From assembly GCF_900129325.1 (NCBI RefSeq), contig NZ_FQUP01000003.1, positions 62,001 to 126,000 on the forward strand: a DNA stretch of 64,000 nucleotides. Reading direction: 5' to 3'. The translations under genes and the position numbers were made by a program. Positions within the stretch are counted from its first letter, which is position 1; every line of letters begins with the position of its first letter. Shown here piece by piece: positions 33,964-42,340 of the stretch. The notes beneath the pieces are model-generated. The model saw only the letters and a list, made by a program, of their open reading frames with translations, did not search any database and was not told the origin of the DNA. The DNA comes from Kaistia soli DSM 19436. Its GTDB lineage: Bacteria; Pseudomonadota; Alphaproteobacteria; Rhizobiales; Kaistiaceae.

Positions 33964-34664
33964 GCCGCCTCTCCGAAATAGGCGGCATGGATCGCTTCGC
34001 GCGTGACGTCGGCCGGCTTGGCGACGAGCGTGACGCGCCCCTCCATCATGCAGTAGACGCGGTCGGCGACGGCGAGCGCCTTGCCGATATCCTGCTCCAC
34101 GACGACGATCGCCGCGCCACCTTCGCGGATTCTGGGAAGGACCGCGTAGATGTCCCGAATGACGACGGGCGCGAGGCCGAGGCTGATCTCGTCGCAGAGC
34201 AGCAGTTCCGGGTTCGACATCAGCGCCCGGCCGATCGCCACCATCTGCTGCTGACCACCGGAAAGCGCCGTGCCAGAGTTCTTCCGCCGCTCGCGCAGGA
34301 TCGGGAACAGGCCATAGATGGACTCGAGGCTCCAGGGCCCCGGTACCTGGCGCGCCTGCCCGCCGATCAGGAGATTTTCCTCGACCGTGAGCGAGGGAAA
34401 CAGCCGGCGGCCCTCCGGCACCATGGCGATGCCGCGTTTCATGATCTCGGCCGAGGACAGCGCTCCGATCGGCGTGCCGCGGTGGAGGACCATGCCGGGT
34501 TCGTTGCGGATGACGCCGGTGATCGAGCGCATCAGCGTCGATTTCCCGGCGCCATTGGCGCCGATGATGGCGATGCATTCGCCCTCGGCAACGGCGATGT
34601 CGACACCGAACAGGGCCCGGAACTGGCCGTAATTGGCGGTGAGGCCATGGGTTTCGAGCAGCAT
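33960..34664 (-). CDS. ABC transporter ATP-binding protein (LivF-like)
   Basis: The 234-residue ATPase has Walker A (GANGAGKST), a Q loop in RGIAMVPEGRRLFPSLTVEENL, the signature LSGGQQQM, Walker B (LLLCDEISLGLAP) and the switch His replaced by Gln in VVEQD, as is usual for LivF. The ATG shares a base with the LivG-like stop (TGATG). It powers the uptake system of this operon. Confidence 0.92.
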   Translation of the reverse strand: MLLETHGLTANYGQFRALFGVDIAVAEGECIAIIGANGAGKSTLMRSITGVIRNEPGMVLHRGTPIGALSSAEIMKRGIAMVPEGRRLFPSLTVEENLLIGGQARQVPGPWSLESIYGLFPILRERRKNSGTALSGGQQQMVAIGRALMSNPELLLCDEISLGLAPVVIRDIYAVLPRIREGGAAIVVVEQDIGKALAVADRVYCMMEGRVTLVAKPADVTREAIHAAYFGEAA

Positions 34665-35380
34665 CAGACCTCGAGCCCCAGATAGATTTCGCGAACTTCC
34701 TTCGAGGCCATGATCGCGTCGGGCGTGCCGATGGAGATCACGCGTCCGAAATCCAGCACCAGCAGCCTCTCCACGACGGATATGAGCGCATGCAGCACAT
34801 GCTCTATCCAGATGATCGTAGTGCCACGGGCATGAATGGCCTTGATGGTCGCGACCAGCGCCTTGCACTCGCCCTCGGTCAGGCCGCCGGCGATCTCGTC
34901 CAGCAGCAGTAGTTCCGGGCCGGTGGCCATGGCGCGGGCAAGTTCCAGGCGCTTGCGGTCCAATAGGCTCAGCGAGCCGGCGACGACATTCGCCTTCTTG
35001 AGAAGCTCGGTTTCTTCCAGGATGCGGGCGCAATCATCGACCATATCGGCCTCGCGCCCTCCCCGTCCGAAGGCGGCGGCGGTGAGCAGGTTCTCGAAGA
35101 CGGTGAGCCCCTCGAAAGGCTGGGGGATCTGGAAGGACCGGCCGACGCCCATGCGCACCCTGTCCATGGCCGGAGCGCGCGTGACGTCACGGCCGAGAAA
35201 CTCGATCCGTCCCGCATTCGCCAGAACATTGCCGGTGATCAGGTTGAAAAGGGTCGACTTGCCGGCGCCATTCGGCCCGATGATGCCGAGCGCCTCGCCG
35301 CGCGACACCGCGAAGGTCACGGCATCCGTCACCTTCAAAGCGCCGTAGGACTTCGAGACGTCGTCTAGCCTCAGGATCAT
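34664..35380 (-). CDS. ABC transporter ATP-binding protein (LivG-like)
   Basis: The 238-residue ATPase has Walker A (GPNGAGKST), the LivG Q-loop segment GVGRSFQIPQPFEGLTVFEN and Walker B (LLLLDEIAGGLTE). The signature reads LSLLDRKRLE rather than LSGGQ, which is common in LivG proteins, and the switch His is in WIEHVLHAL. It lies 60 bases after the binding-protein gene and is coupled to LivF. Confidence 0.92.
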   Translation of the reverse strand: MILRLDDVSKSYGALKVTDAVTFAVSRGEALGIIGPNGAGKSTLFNLITGNVLANAGRIEFLGRDVTRAPAMDRVRMGVGRSFQIPQPFEGLTVFENLLTAAAFGRGGREADMVDDCARILEETELLKKANVVAGSLSLLDRKRLELARAMATGPELLLLDEIAGGLTEGECKALVATIKAIHARGTTIIWIEHVLHALISVVERLLVLDFGRVISIGTPDAIMASKEVREIYLGLEV

Positions 35381-35440
35381 CGCGGGTGTCCCTCGAATGC
35401 GTGCGGAACGCGGGCCGGCTTGGCCGGCCCGCGTGATCGG

Positions 35441-36715
35441 TCAGGTAAGGGCTTCCATCTTGCCGGCAGTCGGAATCTCCGGCGCGATGCCGTTCTCGAC
35501 GATCACCAGATCGAAGCCGCCATCGGCCTTGCGGCGCCACTGGCCGCCGACGAGCGGCGTCTTGCAGACATTCTTCGCCGCGAAGGGCGGAACACCGGCG
35601 CCGTTCCACGCCACCTTGCCAACAACAGTCGTCATGTCGGTGGCGGCGATCGCGGCGGCGATCGCATCGGCATCGGCCGGGTCCGAGACACGCCCCATGA
35701 CATTTGCGGCGACCTCGAACAGCGAATGCACGAAACCGATCGGCTGCGTCCAGGGACGCCCGGACTTCGCCGTGAAATCGGCCGCAAGTTCGGCCGAAGA
35801 CTGGCCTGTCAGCGTCGATTTGAACGGATGCGAGGCCGACCACCAGACTTCGGAGGACAGGTTGTTGCCGGCAGCGCCGAGCGTCTCGACGGATTGCGGG
35901 AACAGGATCGCCTTGGCGACCGTCACGGCTTTCGGATTGAACCCCTGCTGCCGCGCCTGGTTCCAGAAGGTGGTGAAGTCGGGCGGGATCACGACGCCAG
36001 TGACGATCTCGGCATTGGCGGCCTTGAAGGCGTTGACCTGCGCGGTGAAATCGTCCGAGAGATTCTGATAGCGGCCGGGATCGGTCAGCGTGAAACCGGC
36101 AGCTTCGAGCCCTGGCTTCAGGCCGTTCTTGGGATCGCCCCAGGCATTGCCGTCGGCATCGTTCGGGAAGAGGCCACCGACCTTGCCATTGGTCTCGAGC
36201 TGCTTCCACATCGCTGTATAGACCGCGATGATGTCCTCAAGACCCCAGAAATAGTGATAGGCGAACTTGAATGGCTTCCACGAGGCGGGATCGCCCGGAT
36301 TGCCTTGCTGGCCGATGAACCAGGGCTGCCACGGCGCCATGGTCGAGACGACAGGAATGCCTTCCGCCTCGCAGGTGGTGGCGACGGGGTTGGTGTTTTC
36401 CGGCGTCGAGCCGACGAGCATCAGGTTGATCTCGTCGTCGACGATCAGGCTCTTGGCGACCTCCGCTGCCCGGTTCGGGTTGGACTGGCTGTCCTTGACG
36501 ATGACCTCGAAGTTTTTGCCAGCCTCGGATTCGAGGAAGGCCTTGATGTTGTAGGCGTCGCTTTCGGCAAAGCCGGCGAGCGGACCCGTCTGTGGCGAAA
36601 CATAGCCAAGCTTGATCTTGGCCCCCTGCGCGATGGCCGGCGCTGCGAGACCCGCCGTCGCAAGAGCCAGACCCGTGGCTGCCGAACCCTTCAGCAGATT
36701 GCGTCTTGTAAGCAT
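35441..36715 (-). CDS. Periplasmic binding protein of the LivJ/K (HAAT) type
   Basis: ATG 36715 follows a very strong GGAGGAGGAAG. The 424-residue protein has a Tat-like signal (RRNLLKG, cleavage near AIAQ) and the type I periplasmic-binding fold (KLGYVSPQTGPLAG, LMLVGSTPENTNP, WQPWF). It is the substrate receptor of the ABC transporter encoded just downstream. Because enzymes for hydroxyquinol breakdown flank it, an aromatic ligand is inferred. The ligand cannot be read from residues. Confidence 0.9.
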   Translation of the reverse strand: MLTRRNLLKGSAATGLALATAGLAAPAIAQGAKIKLGYVSPQTGPLAGFAESDAYNIKAFLESEAGKNFEVIVKDSQSNPNRAAEVAKSLIVDDEINLMLVGSTPENTNPVATTCEAEGIPVVSTMAPWQPWFIGQQGNPGDPASWKPFKFAYHYFWGLEDIIAVYTAMWKQLETNGKVGGLFPNDADGNAWGDPKNGLKPGLEAAGFTLTDPGRYQNLSDDFTAQVNAFKAANAEIVTGVVIPPDFTTFWNQARQQGFNPKAVTVAKAILFPQSVETLGAAGNNLSSEVWWSASHPFKSTLTGQSSAELAADFTAKSGRPWTQPIGFVHSLFEVAANVMGRVSDPADADAIAAAIAATDMTTVVGKVAWNGAGVPPFAAKNVCKTPLVGGQWRRKADGGFDLVIVENGIAPEIPTAGKMEALT

Positions 36716-36741
36716 GTCTTCCTCCTCCCTCTTGTTTGCTT

Positions 36742-37806
36742 TCAGTCCCCCGGACGGCGTCCCTCCCACGCCGTCTGAAGGAGTTCCCGGATCGATCCGG
36801 GGTTTATCGGTCGTGGATTGGCATAGGCGTTCCTGACGGCGATCGCCGTCGCGCGGTCGAGATCGTCCTCGCTGATCCCGATTGCTTTGAGGCTCAGCGG
36901 CGACCCGACACTCTTGGCGAAATCCCAGAGCCCGCCGCCCGCGGAGCCGCCGCCAAACGCCTCAGCGATCGGGGTGAGCAGTTCCGGCACGGCTGCCTCG
37001 TTGAAAGCGGCCGTATACGGCAGCAGGATTGCGTGGGTTTCGGCGTGAGGCGTGTCGAAGGAGCCGCCGAAGACATGGGCGAGCTTGTGGTGCAGCGCCA
37101 TCTGGACATAGCCGAGCGCCGTCGAACAGCACCACGCGGCGTAGAGCGCCTTGCTCCGGGCCGCGCGATCATGTGGATCTTCGATCAGCCTGGGGATTCC
37201 GTCGCGGAAAGCCACCATGGCGTCCTTGATCATCAGCACGATCACCGGATTACGATCCGGCGCGTAGAACGCCTCCATCGCATGGGCGATCGCGTTCATC
37301 GCCGAAGTAACGGTCAGGGCGACCGGCAGCGACAAGGTCAGGTCGACATCGTAGATCACCGTCTCCGGGCGGATGTCGGGCGAGCGGCGCGTCGTCTTCT
37401 CTCCGGCCGACGTCTCGCCGAGGATGTCGGTCATCTCCGAGCCGGCATAGGTGGTGGGGATCACGACTTGGTCCGCGCCGGTGCGCAGGGCGATCGCCTT
37501 GCCGAGGCCAGTGGTGGATCCGCCGCCGAGGCTGATGACGGCCGTGGCGCCGCTGGCGCGGAAGGCTTCGACGGCCGTATCGGTGATCTCAACCGGCGTG
37601 TGCATGGTCGCGCCGGCGAAAACCCCCGCGGCGAGAGCCCCGATCGTTCCCGCGAGCTTTTCCGCATCGGCCTTCTGGTGCGGGGTAGAGAGCACCAGCA
37701 CCCTGTCATGGCCGAGCCGACGTATCTCCTCCTCCGCCCGCGCCATCGTGCCGGAGCCGAACACGACCCGCGTCGTCAGGCCGGGAAAGACAAAACTCTC
37801 CATCAT
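36742..37806 (-). CDS. Maleylacetate reductase
   Basis: The 354-residue protein is of the iron-containing alcohol dehydrogenase superfamily. Its opening FVFPGLTTRVVFGSG, then GGGSTTGLGKAIAL, PTTYAGSEMT, LPVALTVTSAMNAIAHAME, HHKLAHVFGG and THAILLPYT, are typical of maleylacetate reductases. It converts maleylacetate to beta-ketoadipate with NAD(P)H, the step after hydroxyquinol ring cleavage. The ATG overlaps the hydrolase stop as ATGA. Confidence 0.93.
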   Translation of the reverse strand: MMESFVFPGLTTRVVFGSGTMARAEEEIRRLGHDRVLVLSTPHQKADAEKLAGTIGALAAGVFAGATMHTPVEITDTAVEAFRASGATAVISLGGGSTTGLGKAIALRTGADQVVIPTTYAGSEMTDILGETSAGEKTTRRSPDIRPETVIYDVDLTLSLPVALTVTSAMNAIAHAMEAFYAPDRNPVIVLMIKDAMVAFRDGIPRLIEDPHDRAARSKALYAAWCCSTALGYVQMALHHKLAHVFGGSFDTPHAETHAILLPYTAAFNEAAVPELLTPIAEAFGGGSAGGGLWDFAKSVGSPLSLKAIGISEDDLDRATAIAVRNAYANPRPINPGSIRELLQTAWEGRRPGD

Positions 37807-38462
37807 CGCGCTGCCTCCATGCGGGGCGCCCGCCCGCGGGCGAGATCGGCGAGCATCGTCTCCAGCATTGCGATTTCGGGATCTGAAACCTCATGGCTTC
37901 GGCCGGGGAAAAGATCGGCCCGCAGGTTGGCTCCCCGTCGGCCGAGCGTCGCCGCAGCCTCGGCAAAGGCGGCAACCGGAATCCAGGGATCGGCATCGCC
38001 TCCCGTCAGGTAGACCGGTATGCGGCCCGGCACCTGTTCGGCCCGCGCATCTGCGGCAATGCCAATGCGGCAGCCCGTGAAAGCGGCCAGCGCCTCTGGC
38101 GGCGGCAACCCGGCGCAGAGATATTCGATGACGAGACATGCACCTTGCGAAAAGCCCGCGAGCAGCAACGGCAATCTTGGCAGTTCGCCCCGAGCCGCGG
38201 CGACCGCGGCGGCAAGATGATCGAGCGCTGCCGACAGCTGCGCCCGCGCGACCGGCGTCAGCGGATCGATCGCTCGTGCTTCGACCCATACGCCCGACGG
38301 GGCGCGCGGCAGAATGAAGGCCACGGATGGCGCGGCAAGCCGCGCCAGCACGTGGGCCTGCATCTCCTCCGGTGATTGGCCACGACCATGGACGAAGACA
38401 CAGATTGCCTTCGCCTCAGGGCCCTTCGCACCAAGTCGCAGAGGTCCGCTCCCTGAGTTCAT
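37803..38462 (-). CDS. Alpha/beta hydrolase, phospholipase/carboxylesterase (MhqD-like)
   Basis: ATG 38462 overlaps the upstream dioxygenase-like gene as ATGA. The 219-residue protein has an oxyanion segment (VFVHGRGQSPEE), the nucleophile Ser in GFSQGA, the Asp in GGDADPW and the His in RSHEVSD. This is the small carboxylesterase family that includes Bacillus MhqD, found beside the ring-cleavage dioxygenase-like MhqO. The MhqO-like gene overlaps it here too. A role in quinone or ring-fission-product detoxification is inferred. Confidence 0.87.
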   Translation of the reverse strand: MNSGSGPLRLGAKGPEAKAICVFVHGRGQSPEEMQAHVLARLAAPSVAFILPRAPSGVWVEARAIDPLTPVARAQLSAALDHLAAAVAAARGELPRLPLLLAGFSQGACLVIEYLCAGLPPPEALAAFTGCRIGIAADARAEQVPGRIPVYLTGGDADPWIPVAAFAEAAATLGRRGANLRADLFPGRSHEVSDPEIAMLETMLADLARGRAPRMEAAR

Positions 38463-39424
38463 GCGAAGTCCGCCTGCTCCAAACCGGCCCGAAGCTCCGC
38501 CTCGCGGTCTTTGAACCATGGCGGGAACACCAGCGTCTTGCCGATCGCGCCCGGGGGCTCGTCCTTGGCCCAGCCTTCCGGTGTCGTCCAGGCGAGCTCG
38601 AACAGAGCGCCACCCGGCGAGCGGACATAGCAGGACTTGAAGTAATTGCGGTCCTTCTGCTCCGAGATGTCAGTGAAGCCGAGGCCCTCGATATGGGCGC
38701 GGAGCTTCAGCTGGTTCTCTTCATTGCCGGTGTTCAGCGCCAGATGATGGATGGTGCCGCCGGCCAGCGTCCAAGTGCCCTGCGGGCTGTCACGATCGAC
38801 GATCACCTCGACGCGCTGGTTGGCGCCCGTCTCGTCGGGGACGCGATAGACGAGGCCCTCATGCGTGTCGGCTTCTTTGGTTAGCGGCAGCGCGATGGTC
38901 AGGAAGTCGTCCATCGCGGTGCGGTCGGTCACGGCGACCGAGGCGCCGTAGATGCCCTTGATGCCGTGTTCCCGGCCGATTCCCTGTGATGCATTGGTGA
39001 TCGGCTCCCGGGGATCGCTGTCGCTTTCGACGAGCTCGTGCAGGATGCCAGAGGGATGAGCGAAAGCGGCGCGGTCGGCGCCGAAGCGCGTGATCTTCTT
39101 CGTCTCGATGCCGCGGGCGTTCAGCCTGTTAACCCAGAAGTCCGCCGCGCCCTTGGGGATGGATTGCAGAATCGTCCGCGACTGGTTTGTACCGCGACGG
39201 CCATAGACGCCGGGTTTCCGAAAGGGGAAGGTCGTGATGATGGTCGAGGCATCGCCATTCGGCGAGCCGTAATAGAGGTGATAGACAGGGATCACCCCGT
39301 CGAAAAGCACAGTGCGCTTCACGGAATGAAGGCCAAGCGCCTTGGTATAGAAGTCGAAATCCTCCTGCGCGCCGTCCGTCGACATCGTCAGATGGTGGTA
39401 TCCGCTTACACGGGCCATGGTCAT
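38459..39424 (-). CDS. VOC-fold ring-cleavage dioxygenase-like protein (MhqO-like)
   Basis: The 321-residue protein has two vicinal-oxygen-chelate modules with metal-ligand candidates His10/11 (GYHHLT) in the first, HHLALNTG in the second and the Glu in FELAWTTPEG. Length and pattern match MhqO/MhqA-type proteins linked to hydroquinone and quinone resistance. It lies between the first intradiol dioxygenase and the MhqD-like hydrolase, overlapping both as ATGA. Its product is uncertain: extradiol cleavage of a hydroquinone or glutathione-independent quinone handling are both possible. Confidence 0.87.
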   Translation of the reverse strand: MTMARVSGYHHLTMSTDGAQEDFDFYTKALGLHSVKRTVLFDGVIPVYHLYYGSPNGDASTIITTFPFRKPGVYGRRGTNQSRTILQSIPKGAADFWVNRLNARGIETKKITRFGADRAAFAHPSGILHELVESDSDPREPITNASQGIGREHGIKGIYGASVAVTDRTAMDDFLTIALPLTKEADTHEGLVYRVPDETGANQRVEVIVDRDSPQGTWTLAGGTIHHLALNTGNEENQLKLRAHIEGLGFTDISEQKDRNYFKSCYVRSPGGALFELAWTTPEGWAKDEPPGAIGKTLVFPPWFKDREAELRAGLEQADFA

Positions 39425-40359
39425 CTCCTCCCAGAGCGTTTGATTTGGCCCTGCCTCTCCGGGCAGAGAACCAGATTGAGGTTGAGCGCGTATCTTCGCT
39501 TGCCGGCCGACGCCGGCAGCGCACGAAACGCGGCGATGAGTTCGGGCTTGACCCCGAATATGGCGTCCCGGTCGATCGCCGGGTCCGACCCGTCGAAGAT
39601 GTGGGTCGTCAAGGTCTCGAACCCGTCGCTCGAGACGCGGAAATGAATGTGGGCGGGCCGCTCAAGGCCGAGGCCGAGCGCCGTCATCAACTGGCCGACC
39701 GGACCGTCGGACGGCAATGCATATCCCCGCGGCTTTACGGTCAGGAAATGAAACCGGCCCTGCGGATCGGTCCGGAACCGGCCGCGAAGGTTAAATTCCG
39801 GCTGACGGTCCGGCTCCTGATTCTCGTAGAGCCCCTCGGCATTGGCCTGCCAGACTTCGACCAGAGCGCCGGCGACCGGCGAACCGTCAACCGCCAGCAC
39901 GCGGCCCTCAACCGCGAGTGGATCGCCCTTGTGGTCACGCGACAGGTCGGCACCAAGCGCCATGTCAGGAACATCGGGCCGGTAGAATGGCCCGGCGAGC
40001 GTGTTGGGCGTTGCGGCTTCAGGCCGTGGGTTGTTCTGGTCTTCTATCAGCGAGGACACGCCGAGCACGTCGGCAAGCAGCACCCATTCCTGCCGCCGCG
40101 AATCTGCGTAGTGGCCGACGTCGGTCAGGAAATCGATCCCAAGACGGAATTCCTCGCCAGACGGACGCAATTCGGCGATGAGCGCATGGATCGCTCTGAC
40201 CGCGGCCTCCGCCGCCGCCGCGACCCGGCTCTGCCCGGCAGCCGTCAGGCGACGCGAGAATTCCTCGGCTTGAGCCGAGATGGCCCCGGCGCGCTGCTCC
40301 CGTGTCGGACCGTCATGCTGGCCGTGCATCCCGCCGGGGCCTCCCTTCCCCTTGACCAT
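39421..40359 (-). CDS. Second intradiol dioxygenase (hydroxyquinol/catechol 1,2-dioxygenase family)
   Basis: From ATG 40359 the protein has 312 residues; ATG 40329, with GGGAGG about ten bases ahead, is an alternative. The helical linker domain is followed by the intradiol core with Fe ligands Tyr178 (GLYENQ), Tyr213 (RGYALPSDGPVG), His237 and His239 (RPAHIHF). The paralogue at the other end of the operon has KYYPIPDDGPVG at the same place, so the substrate pocket differs. It is the first gene of the operon and probably the most strongly expressed. Confidence 0.88.
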   Translation of the reverse strand: MVKGKGGPGGMHGQHDGPTREQRAGAISAQAEEFSRRLTAAGQSRVAAAAEAAVRAIHALIAELRPSGEEFRLGIDFLTDVGHYADSRRQEWVLLADVLGVSSLIEDQNNPRPEAATPNTLAGPFYRPDVPDMALGADLSRDHKGDPLAVEGRVLAVDGSPVAGALVEVWQANAEGLYENQEPDRQPEFNLRGRFRTDPQGRFHFLTVKPRGYALPSDGPVGQLMTALGLGLERPAHIHFRVSSDGFETLTTHIFDGSDPAIDRDAIFGVKPELIAAFRALPASAGKRRYALNLNLVLCPERQGQIKRSGRR

Positions 40360-40409
40360 TGGGATAGCACGGGCCGGCCGGGCGCTTGATGAGTTGTGAG
40401 ACGGCTTGT

Positions 40410-40424
40410 ATAGCATTTTGCTAT
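40410..40424. promoter_or_regulatory. Palindromic LysR-type box overlapping the lysR start
   Basis: ATAGCATTTTGCTAT is a perfect inverted repeat (ATAGCA-N3-TGCTAT) and contains the T-N11-A pattern of LysR-type sites. It lies between the divergent genes and its last two bases are part of the lysR ATG, which suits autorepression plus control of the 11-gene operon. Confidence 0.7.
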
Positions 40425-41373
40425 GAAGCTGAACGAGCGCCACTTGATGCAGCTTGCCGCCGTCCTCGATGCTGGCGGGGTCTCGGAAGGCGCGGCGACG
40501 CTGGGCCTGACACAGCCGGCCGTCAGCCGTTCCCTGGCCATGCTCGAGGCGCGTGTCGGCGAGCCGCTGTTCGTGAAGGGCCGCCGGCCTCTGCAGGCAA
40601 CGCCGCTCGGTGCACAGCTTGCCGCACAAGGCCGCGCCATCATCATCGCGTCGCGCAAGGCAAGCGATACCGTTCAAGGCTTCATCAAAGGCACCAAAGG
40701 CATCGTCCGCGTCGGCGGCGTGCCGTTCTTCATGGATGCGATGATCAGCCGGATGATCGGCGAGTTCCAGAACCTCGAACCGGAAGTCACTATCCAGCAG
40801 AGCTATCTCAATCTGCCGGAAATGGTCGCGGCGCTGCAGGGCGATCAGATCGATCTCGGCATCGTGCCAATTGGCGTGCTCGATCTCGGCCCCGGCTTTG
40901 AATTCAACGAGATCCTCCCGGGCCGCAACATCGTGGCATGCCGGCCCGATCATCCGCTGCTGCGCAATCGCCGTCTCCGGGCGCATGACCTGACCAGCTT
41001 CCCGTGGGTCGCTCCCCTGCCCGGCTCGCCGCTGATGTCCGATCTGCAGATGATCCTGATGAGCATCGGCATGTCGGACCTGAACATCCGTTATTCCGGC
41101 GGCTCGTTGATGAGCGTCATCAACTTCCTCGCCGAGACGGATGCCTTGGCGGTCCTGCCTTTCTCGGTGGTGTTTGCCCAGCGCAAGGAAAACCGCGTGA
41201 CGGTGCTTCCCTATGAAATTCCGCAGCCGAACCGCTCGCTCGGCATCCTGCGCCGGGTCGGCGCCCCGCGCTCCCCCGCGGCCGAGCGCTTCGCAGGGCA
41301 TGTCACGACGGCCTTTGAAAACCTTAAGCACATCATCAAGCGCCACGAGAATGCCGTCGTCTGGGGCCGCTAA
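40423..41373 (+). CDS. LysR-family transcriptional regulator of the aromatic operon
   Basis: The 316-residue protein has an N-terminal winged helix-turn-helix (AATLGLTQPAVSRSLAMLEARVG) and a C-terminal effector-binding domain (FMDAMISRMIGEFQNLEP, DLGIVPIGVLD). It is divergent from the hydroxyquinol operon, the normal position for its regulator, and the T-N11-A palindrome overlaps its start. No ribosome binding site precedes the ATG, so the message may be leaderless or weakly translated. The effector is probably a pathway intermediate. Confidence 0.92.
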   Translation: MKLNERHLMQLAAVLDAGGVSEGAATLGLTQPAVSRSLAMLEARVGEPLFVKGRRPLQATPLGAQLAAQGRAIIIASRKASDTVQGFIKGTKGIVRVGGVPFFMDAMISRMIGEFQNLEPEVTIQQSYLNLPEMVAALQGDQIDLGIVPIGVLDLGPGFEFNEILPGRNIVACRPDHPLLRNRRLRAHDLTSFPWVAPLPGSPLMSDLQMILMSIGMSDLNIRYSGGSLMSVINFLAETDALAVLPFSVVFAQRKENRVTVLPYEIPQPNRSLGILRRVGAPRSPAAERFAGHVTTAFENLKHIIKRHENAVVWGR

Positions 41374-41531
41374 CGCCCGGAAGCGATAGCAAGCTCAGTG
41401 ACCTAGACCGGCGCTGCAACGATCACCCCGACTCGCGGGCTAGACGTCCTGTTCAGCTTCAGACAGGCGTTGGACTCGGCTCATGCGCGCCAATAGGCTG
41501 GCCCATCCGCAATAGCAGTGATGGATGGATC

Positions 41532-42170
41532 ATGAAGTTCGGCGTTCTTGGCACGGGCGAGGTCGGCAGCGCGATCAGCGGAAAGCTGATGCAGCTTGGG
41601 CATGATGTCGTCATCGGGTCGCGCCAACCCGGGGGCGACAAGGCCCGCGCACTCGCAGCGCGGACAGGCGGCGGCATCGGCAGCTACGCCGAAGCGGCTG
41701 CGCATGCTGAGTGGATCGTCAATGCTCTACCTGGCGAGGAAGCGATCGGCATCCTCGGTGGCTGCGCCATCGACAGCAAGATTCTGATCGATATCGCGAA
41801 TTACAATTCTGCCGTCGATCAGCCGATCATCACCCCCATCGGCATTGCCATCCAGAAGGCATTTCCCGGCGTTCGGCTGGTGAAGACGCTGAACAGCGTC
41901 AGCGCGCATCTGATGGTGGATCCGGACAGCCTCGGCCAGGCGCACCACGTCTTCATCGCCAGCAACGATGTTGCCGCCAAGGCAGAAGTGACCGCGCTGC
42001 TGCGTTCGTTCGGTTGGACGTCGATCCTCGACCTTGGCGATCTCACGGCCTGCCGGGCGATGGAACAACTGATACCGCTCTGGATGCGACTCGAAGAGAC
42101 GCTGAAGACCACGCATTTCAATCTTGCTGTCGCGCATGACGGCAGCGGCCCGTCCTCCACCTCGTCATAG
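41532..42170 (+). CDS. NADPH-dependent F420 reductase-like oxidoreductase (NAD(P)-binding)
   Basis: The 212-residue protein begins with a Rossmann signature (KFGVLGTGEVGSAISGKLMQLG) followed by a GSRQPG turn, which favours NADP. VKTLNSVSAHLM and a C-terminal helix place it in the F420-dependent NADP reductase / NADPH-dependent reductase family. No F420 biosynthesis gene is visible, so the coenzyme partner is unknown. It stands alone between two operons. Confidence 0.82.
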   Translation: MKFGVLGTGEVGSAISGKLMQLGHDVVIGSRQPGGDKARALAARTGGGIGSYAEAAAHAEWIVNALPGEEAIGILGGCAIDSKILIDIANYNSAVDQPIITPIGIAIQKAFPGVRLVKTLNSVSAHLMVDPDSLGQAHHVFIASNDVAAKAEVTALLRSFGWTSILDLGDLTACRAMEQLIPLWMRLEETLKTTHFNLAVAHDGSGPSSTSS

Positions 42171-42267
42171 CAAGGTTCAGGCGCGACAACGCTTTCCCCG
42201 CCGCGGACGCCTCCTCCCCTCGGTTGATGATGAGCCGGCGCAGGGCCGCCGGGCGACACTATTTACA

Positions 42268-42280
42268 TATAATAGTACTA
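42268..42280 (+). promoter_or_regulatory. Candidate -10 box and GntR-type palindrome of the sugar-transport operon
   Basis: An AT-rich island ahead of the operon holds TATAAT at 42268-42273 and, sharing its last T, the perfect palindrome TAGTACTA at 42273-42280. FadR-type GntR proteins bind GT...AC palindromes, and such a regulator is the last gene of this operon. A matching -35 hexamer is not obvious. Confidence 0.5.
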
Positions 42281-42340
42281 ATGGTATCGACTCGTCATGC
42301 CGTGCTGGGGAGGAACGCCGCGCGGCCAAGGGAGGAAATC

